Shown: positions 1 through 8,362, counted from the first letter of the stretch. The stretch is 24,449 nt of DNA from an uncultured Prevotellaceae bacterium (GCA_946539475.1 CAMNHM010000023.1:1-24449), one strand, 5' to 3'. Notes: generated from the letters alone by a model not told the origin. Numbers and translations are program-made.

Positions 1-407
1 TCCTTCAGCTGCAGCTCGGTGTCGATGATCTCCTTGTCGCGGATGGGGTCGATGGAGCCGTCGACGTGCGTGATATTCTCGTCCTCAAAGCAGCGCAGCA
101 CGTGGATGATGGCATCCGTCTCACGGATATTGCCTAGGAACTTATTGCCCAGGCCCTCACCCTTCGAGGCACCCTTTACGAGTCCTGCTATATCGACGAT
201 CTCGCACGTTGCAGGGACGATGCGCCCTGGATGGACGAGCTCTGCCAGACGGGTCAGGCGCTCGTCGGGGACGGTGATGACGCCCACATTGGGCTCTATC
301 GTGCAAAACGGAAAGTTGGCTGCCTGCGCCTTTGCGCTCGACAGACAGTTGAACAGTGTCGACTTACCTACGTTAGGCAGTCCTACGATACCACATTTCA
401 ATGACAT
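1..407 (-). CDS. ychF: Redox-regulated ribosome-binding ATPase YchF, 5' part
   Basis: N-terminal 135 codons of the Obg-family P-loop protein YchF/OLA1; the rest runs off the left edge of the window. The start is the ATG read leftward from 407, giving [20 protein letters not shown], with the P-loop GLPNVGKST at residues 9-17. A Walker B-like [19 protein letters not shown] segment follows, then [13 protein letters not shown], which are YchF hallmarks. YchF proteins bind ATP rather than GTP and associate with the ribosome; this is family knowledge. The NxxE specificity motif and C-terminal TGS domain lie outside the window. A clear Bacteroidetes promoter sits 41 nt upstream. The gene is intact as far as visible. 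Confidence 0.96.
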   Translation of the reverse strand, partial: MSLKCGIVGLPNVGKSTLFNCLSSAKAQAANFPFCTIEPNVGVITVPDERLTRLAELVHPGRIVPATCEIVDIAGLVKGASKGEGLGNKFLGNIRETDAIIHVLRCFEDENITHVDGSIDPIRDKEIIDTELQLK

Positions 408-447
408 TAGTTTTATTTACGATTTACGAATTTTCGATTTTCGATTG

Positions 448-479
448 CAAAGGTACGAATAAGTGAGAACAATACAAAA
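448..479 (-). promoter_or_regulatory. Bacteroidetes-type promoter of ychF
   Basis: On the minus strand a TTTTG element (475-479) is followed after 19 nt by TACCTTTG (448-455), matching the TTTG-N19/20-TAnnTTTG consensus. Between the promoter and the ATG (407) lies an AT-rich stretch with short repeats of a TTTTCGATT type (about 421-446). Confidence 0.8.
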
Positions 480-550
480 TAAAAAGGTCACTTTTTGTTT
501 TTATTGTCAAACGGAAGTACCTTCGGCACAGGCGCAACTCTGCTATTTTG

Positions 551-3286
551 CTATTTTGCGACGACGACGCGCGCGTTGCCGTCGTCACGTCGTACGATAT
601 TGAGACCTGGCTGTAGCTGCTGCAGGCGGATGCCGCCTAGCGTGTAGACGACAGCCGGCATGGAGAGGGCATCGGCAGGCGTTGGTGCGACGGACGCCTG
701 GTAGTCGAGCTGCCTGGCGAAGGCGTAGATCTGCTCTTGCGTCAGCGTGACGAACGTCTGGGCATAGCCGTTGCCGGCTGAGTAGGACTCGTCCTCGTAG
801 AGGATGGCGAGGTCGCCGTCAGCCAGCCGCACCATCGTCGAGTAGGCCGCCCCACCCGGCTGTATAGTCATCATGTCTGTCCAGGTCTTGCCCTCGTCGA
901 TGCTCATGGCGAGCGTGAGGTTCTCGCGTGCCGCCGACTTGATGTAGGTGTGGAGCATGATGTCGGGCTCGCCCTGCGTCCTGCGGCTGTAGTAGAGGAT
1001 GTCGGCATTGCAGGCGTTGCCGCTGATCTGGCTGTTTCGCCACGACGTGCCCCACTCCGTTGCGTCGGCGCAGCCCGTGTTGAATCCGCGGGCTCCCGTA
1101 TGGCGTACAGAGAGCAGCAGGCGTCCGTCGTTGAGCTGCTCTAGTTTCGACTCGTCGCAGCCGGAATATGCTTTCGCGGGTCCCAACGTCCAGTGCTCGC
1201 CCTCGTCGCTGGAGCTGATGATGTAGCATTGTGGCGACGACTGGTCGGCGTAGCTGAGGCAATTGTTGGTGAACATCACCGTGCCGTCCTTAGTCGTGAG
1301 TCCCTTGCCTGATGAGATGAAGTTGCCATAGAATCCCAGCTGGTTCGACTTGTTGTTGGCGGCATCCGTGAAGTTCTTCGTGTATAGCTGTCGTGGGGCC
1401 GTCCAGGTGAGTCCGCCGTCGTCACTGGTGCTGATGGCAGCGTGGCGCATACCGTTCCAGTACATCACCGAGCCGGCAGCCATCACGCAGATGAGGCGCC
1501 CGCCCTGTGTGCGTGCCAGTGCCGGGTCGCCATAGCCGTAGCTGGCAGTCGTCCTGCCGTCGCCGACGGCGATGATGTTCTGTGGCGACCAGGAGCGTCC
1601 GCCGTCAGTGCTGCGACGTATGCTGACGTCGATCTTATGGTCGCCCAGGTCGGCATTGCTGTCGTAGCGACGGTCGCTGGCGACGACGATGTTGCCCTCG
1701 CCGTCGAGCACCATTGCGGGTATGCGGTAGTAGCGGCAGTCGTCGGTGGTGGGCACGTAGGCGATGCTCTTCACGTCGAAGATGCGGGCCTCGCTACGTG
1801 GGTCGCCGGCGTTCGAGGGCACGTCGATGGTCTGCTCCTTGCCTTCGTAGGTGTAGGTGACGCTGGTGAGCGCTGCGTCGACGACGTCAGCGAGACGTGC
1901 CTCGGCCTTCATAGCAGCAGTGACATAGAGGTAGTTGGCGCCGCTCTTCAGCTGAAAGTCGCTGAGGCTGATGGTCAGTGATTTATCCACTATCGTCGAT
2001 TGCCCGAGGAGTGCGGCGTTGCTGTCGGCATAGAACTCGGTATTGTCTGTCTGGTAGACGTCGATACGGCTGACGTAGTCGCTGGTGTTGCCCTTCAGCG
2101 TGATGCCCAGCTGGCGGACGACGGCGGGGATGTTGCCAGGTATACCTACCCGCAGCAGCAAGGCGCGCTCCTCGTTGCGCCCCACGGTGTGGTAGCCCTG
2201 ACGGACGGAGATGTCGCGCTCGGTGAGCGTCGTCACGCCGTTGATAATCTCCTGGCGCACCTCGTCGCTGACAGCCTTACCCTTCACGAGCGTGTAGGGA
2301 ACGCCCTGGTCGCTGGCGGAATAGTAGGAGATGATGGGGCCCGTATAGCCGTTGCTGGTCGACATATAGATGCCTCCCTCGGTGGTGCGCAGGGAGTAGG
2401 TCGTTGAGGAGAGCTTCGTCAGCGTGATGCCCGTCTTCTGCTGGGTGAACACCCACGTATAGCCGCTGTAGGAGCCCATCTCGCTGGTGGGCTCGACGAA
2501 GGCGTGGCGACCAATATTATAGAGGTTGTAGTCGCCTCGCTCAGTCTTGACGAACACCCATTGGTAGTTCTCAGCCGACGGCTTCGAGTCGTTCTTGCCC
2601 GTCGACCAGACGAAGTCCTGCGAGTCGTCGGGGCTGTAGTACGACTTTCCGCGACCGTGGGCGTTGACGATCTCGTAGGCCGTCCATTCCTCTATCGCCT
2701 GCTCCTCGTGGTGCTCCTGCAGATCGACGGCATAGAGCTGGTAGCACTGGGCGCTGCCCACCGTAGAGTTGACCGTAGAATAGAGGTAGACAGCCGACGA
2801 CGCACGGTCGAGGCCGTAGGTCACGCCGTTGGTCTCCGTGCGTGGGAAGACGTAGCCCTCGCTGTTGAACGCCAGCGTGTAGCTGCCCGCCGTCTCTGAG
2901 GAGTAGGCAGTGGCGTTGCCTGTGGCGCGGGGGAAGTAGCGTCCCGTCGATGTCTGTATACGCCACGTGCCGTCGCCGTTCTTCAGCAGCCTGACGACGT
3001 AGCTGGTGCTCGTCGAGCCGTTCAGTGCCTGGTAGCTCAGCCCGTTGAGCATCAGTTTGTGGTCCTTTGCCTCCTCGATGCAGCAGTTGTTGCGCGGCTG
3101 GAAGATGAGGTAGTAGCCCCCGTCGGCGATGAGGCTCTCCGAGGTGACTTGTTCGCCAACGGCAATCTGGTATGCAGTATCTGTGATGGGCCACTGCAGC
3201 TCGTCGGCTGCCATAGTGGGTAGACTCGTCAGCACGCCTATTAGGCAGGCGTTCAGCGTGGTAAGGATGGTGGTTAGTCGGTTCAT
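551..3286 (-). CDS. Secreted multidomain exo-alpha-sialidase (GH33, BNR repeats)
   Basis: Probable extracellular or surface neuraminidase that releases terminal sialic acids from host glycoconjugates. The 911-aa protein starts with a signal peptide (residues 1 to about 26, TMA/A cleavage region). Residues about 30-340 are beta-rich, with repeated WRIQTSTGRY / YSLRTTEGG-like segments, possibly carbohydrate-binding trefoils (inference). Residues about 350-500 resemble the BNR-associated N-terminal domain of Bacteroides sialidases. The catalytic propeller carries YRIP (520-523) with the first triad arginine, four Asp boxes (STDGGRSW 559-566, SDDGGLTW 621-628, SDEGEHW 693-699, SIDEGKTW 795-802), the acidic CDES (E712) followed by SVRH (R728), and AAYSTM (Y815). 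The last 30 residues (VYTLGGIRL...GNARVVVAK) form a short C-terminal tail shared with two other proteins here. NanH-type function is well supported; exact linkage specificity is not visible. Confidence 0.93.
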   Translation of the reverse strand: MNRLTTILTTLNACLIGVLTSLPTMAADELQWPITDTAYQIAVGEQVTSESLIADGGYYLIFQPRNNCCIEEAKDHKLMLNGLSYQALNGSTSTSYVVRLLKNGDGTWRIQTSTGRYFPRATGNATAYSSETAGSYTLAFNSEGYVFPRTETNGVTYGLDRASSAVYLYSTVNSTVGSAQCYQLYAVDLQEHHEEQAIEEWTAYEIVNAHGRGKSYYSPDDSQDFVWSTGKNDSKPSAENYQWVFVKTERGDYNLYNIGRHAFVEPTSEMGSYSGYTWVFTQQKTGITLTKLSSTTYSLRTTEGGIYMSTSNGYTGPIISYYSASDQGVPYTLVKGKAVSDEVRQEIINGVTTLTERDISVRQGYHTVGRNEERALLLRVGIPGNIPAVVRQLGITLKGNTSDYVSRIDVYQTDNTEFYADSNAALLGQSTIVDKSLTISLSDFQLKSGANYLYVTAAMKAEARLADVVDAALTSVTYTYEGKEQTIDVPSNAGDPRSEARIFDVKSIAYVPTTDDCRYYRIPAMVLDGEGNIVVASDRRYDSNADLGDHKIDVSIRRSTDGGRSWSPQNIIAVGDGRTTASYGYGDPALARTQGGRLICVMAAGSVMYWNGMRHAAISTSDDGGLTWTAPRQLYTKNFTDAANNKSNQLGFYGNFISSGKGLTTKDGTVMFTNNCLSYADQSSPQCYIISSSDEGEHWTLGPAKAYSGCDESKLEQLNDGRLLLSVRHTGARGFNTGCADATEWGTSWRNSQISGNACNADILYYSRRTQGEPDIMLHTYIKSAARENLTLAMSIDEGKTWTDMMTIQPGGAAYSTMVRLADGDLAILYEDESYSAGNGYAQTFVTLTQEQIYAFARQLDYQASVAPTPADALSMPAVVYTLGGIRLQQLQPGLNIVRRDDGNARVVVAK

Positions 3287-3303
3287 AATATCAGCGTTTT
3301 AGA

Positions 3304-3372
3304 GTTACTCCCCTCCCTTCCGCTCGGGCTCTGCTCGCTTGCTACCGAAGGGACGCAAGAAGAGGAGGGGCA
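3304..3372. repeat. GC-rich imperfect inverted repeat in sialidase leader
   Basis: CCCCTCCCTTC on the left side and GAGGAGGGGCAGG on the right enclose a GC-rich loop. It resembles, in degenerate form, the CCCCTCCCT/AGGGAGGGG elements around and inside the sensor kinase gene at the right end of the window. It lies in the transcribed leader of the sialidase gene, so it could fold in RNA and affect expression (inference). Confidence 0.4.
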
Positions 3373-3401
3373 GGTGCGGGCTCTGTATTGTTATTACTCA
3401 T
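3342..3401 (-). other. Possible 19-codon leader ORF upstream of sialidase
   Basis: The first ATG after the predicted transcription start (about 3424) opens a 19-codon frame, MSNNNTEPAPAPPLLASLR, ending 55 nt before the sialidase start. Its codons run through the GC-rich inverted repeat. It could be a leader peptide or chance; there is no similarity I recognise. Confidence 0.18.
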
Positions 3402-3406
3402 GTTCG

Positions 3407-3422
3407 TTTTCGTTAACGAAAA
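3407..3422. promoter_or_regulatory. 16-bp perfect palindrome at sialidase transcription start
   Basis: TTTTCGTTAACGAAAA is a perfect palindrome placed immediately downstream of the -7 box, at about +2 to +17 of the predicted sialidase transcript. It could be an operator for a dimeric repressor or a 5' hairpin. No regulator is identifiable from sequence alone. Confidence 0.45.
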
Positions 3423-3430
3423 GTTTGCTG

Positions 3431-3462
3431 CAAAGTTACAAAAAAGTACGCGGACAGCCAAA
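3431..3462 (-). promoter_or_regulatory. Promoter of the sialidase gene
   Basis: On the minus strand TTTG (3459-3462), 20 nt, then TAACTTTG (3431-3438). This predicts a start near 3424 and an untranslated leader of roughly 140 nt, long for this group. Confidence 0.75.
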
Positions 3463-3514
3463 TACTTTCCTGAAAAAGTCAGGGCGGTTTTTGGCTTATA
3501 AATCAGGGCGGCTC

Positions 3515-3824
3515 GCAAGTATGGTTGTTTCTGCTTGCAACTATGGTAGTTTTTGCCAGCAAGTATGGTAGTTTCTGCTCGCAAGTATGGTAGTTTCTGC
3601 TTGCAAGTATGGTAGTTTCTGCCAGCAAGAATGCTACTGTCTCCCCGCCCGTATCAAACGAGCGTGTCGTCCATCCGCGACGAACGTGACGTCCATCCGC
3701 GACGAGCGTGACGTTCCATCCGCGACGAGCGTTTCCTCCATCCGCGACGAGCGTGACGTTCCATCCGCGACTAGCGTGTCGTCCATCCGCTACGAGCGTG
3801 TCGTCCGTCCGCGACGAGCGTGCA
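3515..3824. repeat. Fourteen-unit 22/23-nt tandem array with a mid-array change of unit sequence
   Basis: Units start at 3515, 3537, 3559, 3581, 3603, 3625, 3647, 3669, 3691, 3714, 3736, 3759, 3781 and 3803. Units 1-5 share GCAAGTATGGTAGTTTCTGC (minor changes) and unit 6 is degenerate. Unit 7 is a hybrid or transition unit. Units 8-14 share TCCATCCGCGACGAGCG. The spacing stays at 22 or 23 nt across the sequence change, so the two halves are one array in one register. There are no spacers and no cas genes, so it is not CRISPR. It fills the gap between the protease stop codon (3833) and the sialidase promoter. Frames across it are translations of the repeat, not genes. Confidence 0.93.
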
Positions 3825-3832
3825 GAGGGTGC

Positions 3833-4834
3833 CTACCTGACCACAAACTTCTTGCCGCCGCTGACATAGATGCCTGGTGGAAGCGCCTCGCGGGAGGGCA
3901 TGAGGCGCCCGTCGAGGGTGTAGATGGTGGAGGGTGGAGGGTTGAGGGTGGAGGGCGGAAGGAAAATCGACTCGGGCTCGCGTGGAGGGGCCTGGATGCC
4001 GATGGTCATGTCTTGGTAGAAGTTGAAGCGATAGCCGTCGGGGTCGAGCTGCGCGATGTCGTAGTAGCCGTCCTGCTGTCCGTTCCATCCCCAGTTCACG
4101 TGCACGAAGCCGTCCTCGCGATAGCCGTCGACGACGAAGGAGTGGGCATACGATCCGCGGCTTAGGCTGAGGTCGATGGCTTCGTAGAAGATGGGCCGCC
4201 CTTCCGACAGTTCGCGATAGACCATATCCATCCATTGGCGCTCTGTGTAGAGATAGCGTATCTTCGTCTCTATCAGGCTGGTATCATAGCGGAAGTTGCG
4301 CCCCAGGGCTTCGGCTGTGGCGAAGTTGGTGGTGGCGGATGCCGACTGCCCGAAAAACATCTGGCTGGCTACGGCACAGTGGTAGAGCAGCTCAGCCACT
4401 GTCCTACCCTCTCGCTCCGTATATTCCGTCGAGCTGTAGTCGTCGAGCATCGCGTCGTAGTCGTAGGAAGCCTGGCTGAAGTCGACTGTGAACGTGTGGC
4501 TGTTGGCTGAAGCCAGCGGATAGACGACGCTTGCCGTCCCGTCGCCCTCGAGGGGCCAGCGGTGGTAGCGCATGATTTGGCCAATGGCGACAGCCACGCA
4601 GCCCACGCGGCAGTGGTCTTCGTCAGGCTGGTAGCCTCCCCAGGGCGTAGGACTGGTGAGCGGGCACATGTAGTTGTAGGGCGCGCGCTGCCCCCAGCTG
4701 GAGGTGATGAGCGGCCCTGCCTGAGGAGGATATCCAAGCTCCTCAGGGGGAATGACGGCATGGACAATGCTGCTGAACGTCAGACAGATGGCCATCATCA
4801 GAAGGGTAGGGAAGAGTCGACTTCTAAGCATCAT
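3833..4834 (-). CDS. Secreted C10-family (streptopain-like) cysteine protease
   Basis: Probable papain-fold endopeptidase of MEROPS family C10 (SpeB, interpain A). The 333-aa protein has a signal peptide of about 26 residues (ending IVHA), then almost directly the mature domain: CRVGCVAVAIGQIMRYHRWP holds the nucleophile Cys79, SYAHSFVVDGY the catalytic His231, and NWGWNG (247-252) the conserved Trp/Asn segment. SpeB has a propeptide of over 100 residues; here only about 20 residues precede the catalytic domain, so activation or inhibition must differ from SpeB (inference). A proline-rich stretch near 293-303 is low-complexity repeat sequence. The C-terminal IYTLDGR...GIYVSGGKKFVVR tail is shared with other secreted proteins here. 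The start overlaps the stop of the upstream membrane protein gene (ATGA, 4831-4834), implying translational coupling. Confidence 0.92.
   Translation of the reverse strand: MMLRSRLFPTLLMMAICLTFSSIVHAVIPPEELGYPPQAGPLITSSWGQRAPYNYMCPLTSPTPWGGYQPDEDHCRVGCVAVAIGQIMRYHRWPLEGDGTASVVYPLASANSHTFTVDFSQASYDYDAMLDDYSSTEYTEREGRTVAELLYHCAVASQMFFGQSASATTNFATAEALGRNFRYDTSLIETKIRYLYTERQWMDMVYRELSEGRPIFYEAIDLSLSRGSYAHSFVVDGYREDGFVHVNWGWNGQQDGYYDIAQLDPDGYRFNFYQDMTIGIQAPPREPESIFLPPSTLNPPPSTIYTLDGRLMPSREALPPGIYVSGGKKFVVR
3926..3960 (-). repeat. GGAGGG microrepeat inside the protease gene
   Basis: Iterated GTGGAGG / GTTGAGG units, encoding PPSTLNPPPSTI on the minus strand, sit between the catalytic domain and the C-terminal tail. 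The base composition is unlike the flanking codons. It looks like a linker made from simple-sequence DNA. Confidence 0.6.
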
Positions 4835-5481
4835 TCAAAGCCAGCGATATAGTCGATGCCCAGCTTGCCCTCTACCACCTGAGCCTCGTAGCTCTCGCCC
4901 TCTTCGACGTCGTTGAAGAAGGCAGGAGCGTCGTCTTCGTAGAAGTTGTAGGTGCTGTTGTCGTCGTCGAAAGTCACGCGCAGCAGGTATTTTGTCTCGC
5001 TGTGGTGCTCTGTCTGCCTGCCACGTTTCCTGTAGTTTCCTGTCTCTGACTCTTCGTCCTCATCGACGACGGTGTCCCATTCGCGGGTGTTCACGCTCTT
5101 CGCCGTGATGGTGCAGGGGCGCACCTTCGTGGCGTCCTTGCCGCTGAGCCTTACGTTCAGCCCCTCGTAGGCATTGCCATAGAGATAGCTTCCCAGGAAG
5201 AGCGCGATGCTGACGCCGAGGGCGTAGAGCGACGGCTTGAGGATTATCTTCCAGAAGAGCCCTACGATGGTGGCGACGAGGGGTAGGAGGGTGAACAGCG
5301 CGATGTAGTTGGACACCTCATTGGTAAAGGAATTGAGTATCAACACTTTGTTGCCATCGCGGAAGGCGAGGTAGAGTACTACTCCTATGCCCAGGAAGGG
5401 CACGACGGTGAAAAGCCACGGGCGCAGCTTGCGCAGCTGTGCGTTGGTGAACAGTGGTTCGTCTTTCTTTTTCTTTGCCAT
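4831..5481 (-). CDS. Predicted 3-TM membrane protein coupled to the protease
   Basis: Family not recognised. The 216-aa protein has a lysine-rich start (MAKKKKDE), then three hydrophobic segments at about residues 20-40, 57-79 and 83-103. A soluble C-terminal half of about 110 residues follows, with an acidic patch (VVDEDEESE, about 138-146) and a basic patch (YRKRGRQ). No catalytic motif is visible. It lies 43 nt downstream of polA on the same strand and shares a 4-nt ATGA overlap with the C10 protease gene, so the two are likely translated together. It does not look like a SpeB-type protease inhibitor. A role in handling the protease is speculation. Confidence 0.8.
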   Translation of the reverse strand: MAKKKKDEPLFTNAQLRKLRPWLFTVVPFLGIGVVLYLAFRDGNKVLILNSFTNEVSNYIALFTLLPLVATIVGLFWKIILKPSLYALGVSIALFLGSYLYGNAYEGLNVRLSGKDATKVRPCTITAKSVNTREWDTVVDEDEESETGNYRKRGRQTEHHSETKYLLRVTFDDDNSTYNFYEDDAPAFFNDVEEGESYEAQVVEGKLGIDYIAGFE

Positions 5482-5524
5482 TGCCGTATTATCTCATGTT
5501 TTTAGCTCCTAAAGAGTCCTTTCC

Positions 5525-8293
5525 CTAGTGTGCCTCCAGCCAGTTTTTGCCAAAGCCGCTGTCGGCAATGAGGGGCACCTGCAGCTGGATGGCGTTCTCC
5601 ATCTCTTCGAGGACGATGTGCTCTACCTGGTCGTGCTCTTCGGGATAGACGGAGAAGTTGAGTTCGTCGTGCACCTGGAGGATCATCTTCGAGCGGATGC
5701 CCTCGCGCTGGAATCGCTCGAAGATGCGGATCATGGCCACCTTGATGATGTCGGCAGCAGTGCCCTGGATGGGTGCATTGATGGCGTTTCGCTCGGCGAA
5801 GCCGCGCACGGTGGCGTTCTGCGAGTTGATGTCGGGCAGGTAGCGCCGGCGTCCAAAGAGGGTGGTGACGTAGCCGCGCTGGCGTGCCTCCTCCTTCGCG
5901 CGTTCCATATAGTCGTGCACCTTGGGGAAGGTGTCGAAGAAGCCGTCGAGCAGCAGTTTCGACTCGTCGCGCGTGATGCCCAGGCGCTCAGAGAGCCCAA
6001 AGACGGTGATGCCATAGATAATGCCAAAGTTGGCTCGCTTCGACTTCGTTCGCTCGTCGCGGGTGACCTCTTCGATAGGCTTCTTGTAGATGTTCGAGGC
6101 GGTGGCGGCGTGTAAGTCCTTGCCTTCGCGGAAGACGCTGATCATGTGTTCGTCGCCACTGAGATGAGCCATCACGCGCAACTCAATCTGACTGTAGTCG
6201 GCTGAAAAGAATTGACAGCCAGGCTCTGGTACGAAAGCCTTTCGAATCTCCTTTCCATCTTCGCCCCGCACGGGGATGTTCTGCAGGTTGGGATCGCTCG
6301 AGGAGAGGCGCCCAGTAGCTGTGACCGTCTGGTTGAACGACGTATGGATGTGTCCTGTGCGCTTGTTGATGAGCGAGGGTAGGTTGTCGACGTAGGTGCT
6401 CAGAAGCTTTTTCAATCCTCTGAAAGCCAATATGTCGGCAACGATCTCGTGCTTTCCTTGCAGCTGCGTGAGCACTTCCTCGCTGGTGACGAACTGCCCT
6501 CTCTTCGTCTTCTTTGGCTTCTCCACGATTTTCATCTTATCGAAGAGGATATCGCCCACCTGCTTGGGCGACGAGATGTTGAACTGCTCACCTGCCAGCT
6601 CGTAGATGCGCGTTTCAATCTCCCTTAGACGGGCGGTCAAATCTTTTGACGTCTGAAGCAGCGACTCCGTGTCGAGCACCACGCCGTTCATCTCCATCTC
6701 TGCCAGTACGGGCATCAGCGGCATCTCTATCTTGTAGAACAGCTCCTCGCATTCGCGCTTCTTCAGCTCTGGCTCCAGGCGATTCTTCAACTGGAGTGTG
6801 ATGTCGGCATCCTCGCAGGCATATTCATGGACGAGGGTGGGGGGGAGGTCGCGCATCGATCGCTGACCTTTTCCTCGTGGACCTATTAGCTCTTCGATGT
6901 GGATGGTCTGATAGTGGAGGTAGGTTTCAGCCATGTAGTCCATGTTGTGACGAAGCTCCGGCTGGATGAGATAATGGGCTATCATCGTGTCCCACATAGC
7001 ACCTTGTAATCGGATGTTATAGTTTCTTAAAACTTCTAAATCGTACTTCAGATTCTGCCCGATCTTCAAAATTTCTGGTTCTTCATATACTGATTTGAAG
7101 ATATTAACAATTCGCAACGCTTCTTCACGTTTGCGCGGAATCGGCACGTAATATGCCTCGTGTTCCTCTACGGCGAAGCTCAAACCGACCAATTCTGCGT
7201 CGATGGCGACGGTAGATGTGGTTTCCGTGTCTAGACTGAGAAATTTTTTTGTCCTGAAAAAATCACAAATCCGATGCATTTCGCCCTCATCTTCAATGAG
7301 TTGGTAGTTGTGAGGGGTCGTTTTAAGGGTCTCAAATTGGGCGTTTTTTTGATCTCCCGACCCGTCGGCTTCAATTTCTTCGAAAAATGAGAGCTGTGAA
7401 TTTACAGGTTTTGGCTTATTTTGCGATTTTTTAAGAATACGGTCTGCGAGTGCCTTAAACTCTAATTCCGCAAAGAGTTTTCCTAACTTCTCCTTGTCGG
7501 GCTCCTTCATGCGTAGTGCTTCGAGGTCGAGGTCGACGGGCACATCCGTTTTGATCGTTGCAAGGAAGTACGACATACGGATGTCGTCAACGTGCTCCTC
7601 CACCTTTTTCTTCAGTGCACCCTTCAGCTCGGCTGTCCGTTGTAGCAGTTGGTCGACGGTGCCAAAATCCTTGATCAGCTTGGCAGCTGTCTTTTCGCCT
7701 ACCCCAGGACAGCCAGGGAAGTTGTCGGCAGAGTCGCCCATGAGTGCCAAGAGGTCGATCACTTGGGTAGGGGAGGCGATGTCGTATTTCGCGCATACCT
7801 CCTCTGGGCCCATCACTTCGTAGCCTCCTCCGTGGCGTGGGCGGTAGATCTTAGATTGCTCGCCAACGAGCTGCCCGTAGTCCTTGTCAGGCGTGAGCAT
7901 ATAGGTCTCGATACCCTCGATGGAATCAGCCTTTTTTGCCAGCGTACCGATCACGTCGTCAGCCTCATAACCCTCTGCCTGCAATACGGGTATGCGGTAG
8001 GCTTCGAGCAGTTCTTTGATGATGGGAACAGCCTTGCGGATATCCTCGGGTGTGGCTTCGCGTTGTGCTTTGTACTCAGGAAATGCCTCGCTCCGAAAGG
8101 TTGGTCCGTGAGGGTCGAAGGCAACACCTAGATAGGCGGGATGCTCCTTTTCAATGACTTCCTGAAGGGTGTTGACAAAGCCTATGATGGCGCTTGTGTT
8201 GAGTCCCTTGGAGTTGATGCGTGGGTTCTTGATGAAGGCGTAGTACGACCGGTAAATCAGTGCGTAGGCGTCGAGAAGGAATAGTTTATCCAT
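5525..8293 (-). CDS. polA: DNA polymerase I
   Basis: Family A polymerase for Okazaki fragment processing and repair synthesis, 922 aa, full length. Residues 1 to about 290 are the 5'-3' nuclease (EADDVIGTLA 110-119, GDSADNFPGCPGVGEKTAAK 186-205). Residues about 325-515 are the 3'-5' exonuclease with its acidic residues kept (DTE 355-357, NLKYD 414-418, YACEDAD 491-497), so proofreading is probably active. The polymerase domain has motif A SADYSQIELR (697-706), the O-helix RTKSKRANFGIIYG (748-761) and motif C QVHDE (873-877). An AT-rich, poorly conserved linker (about 288-325) joins the nuclease to the rest. It is transcribed divergently from the prenyl synthase gene, with 87 nt between the starts. 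Confidence 0.98.
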   Translation of the reverse strand: MDKLFLLDAYALIYRSYYAFIKNPRINSKGLNTSAIIGFVNTLQEVIEKEHPAYLGVAFDPHGPTFRSEAFPEYKAQREATPEDIRKAVPIIKELLEAYRIPVLQAEGYEADDVIGTLAKKADSIEGIETYMLTPDKDYGQLVGEQSKIYRPRHGGGYEVMGPEEVCAKYDIASPTQVIDLLALMGDSADNFPGCPGVGEKTAAKLIKDFGTVDQLLQRTAELKGALKKKVEEHVDDIRMSYFLATIKTDVPVDLDLEALRMKEPDKEKLGKLFAELEFKALADRILKKSQNKPKPVNSQLSFFEEIEADGSGDQKNAQFETLKTTPHNYQLIEDEGEMHRICDFFRTKKFLSLDTETTSTVAIDAELVGLSFAVEEHEAYYVPIPRKREEALRIVNIFKSVYEEPEILKIGQNLKYDLEVLRNYNIRLQGAMWDTMIAHYLIQPELRHNMDYMAETYLHYQTIHIEELIGPRGKGQRSMRDLPPTLVHEYACEDADITLQLKNRLEPELKKRECEELFYKIEMPLMPVLAEMEMNGVVLDTESLLQTSKDLTARLREIETRIYELAGEQFNISSPKQVGDILFDKMKIVEKPKKTKRGQFVTSEEVLTQLQGKHEIVADILAFRGLKKLLSTYVDNLPSLINKRTGHIHTSFNQTVTATGRLSSSDPNLQNIPVRGEDGKEIRKAFVPEPGCQFFSADYSQIELRVMAHLSGDEHMISVFREGKDLHAATASNIYKKPIEEVTRDERTKSKRANFGIIYGITVFGLSERLGITRDESKLLLDGFFDTFPKVHDYMERAKEEARQRGYVTTLFGRRRYLPDINSQNATVRGFAERNAINAPIQGTAADIIKVAMIRIFERFQREGIRSKMILQVHDELNFSVYPEEHDQVEHIVLEEMENAIQLQVPLIADSGFGKNWLEAH

Positions 8294-8331
8294 ACGTTTT
8301 CTGAATTTTGGTGTAAAATTACTAAAAAAAT

Positions 8332-8362
8332 TCGCAATACTCGGATATTTTCACTAATTTTG
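8332..8362 (+). promoter_or_regulatory. Promoter of the polyprenyl synthase gene
   Basis: TAATTTTG (8355-8362) matches the -7 consensus; a weak TTCG lies 20 nt upstream (8331-8334). Transcription should start near 8369, which rules out a TTG start at 8360 and supports the ATG at 8381. Confidence 0.6.

Noticed and set aside
19..462. Plus-strand 147-aa ORF at the left edge
   Set aside because: Antisense shadow of ychF, whose own frame is open to the edge and clearly conserved.
819..3194. Several long ORFs on both strands within the sialidase gene
   Set aside because: Shadow frames caused by high GC; their composition is Arg/His/Ala-rich with no recognisable domain, while the sialidase frame has all motifs.
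3515..3824. CRISPR array
   Set aside because: Units are directly adjacent at 22-23 nt with no unique spacers, and no cas gene is in the window.
3587..4165. Plus-strand 192-aa ORF with SIRDERDVPSATSV repeats
   Set aside because: It is the translation of the 22-nt array followed by the antisense of the protease gene.
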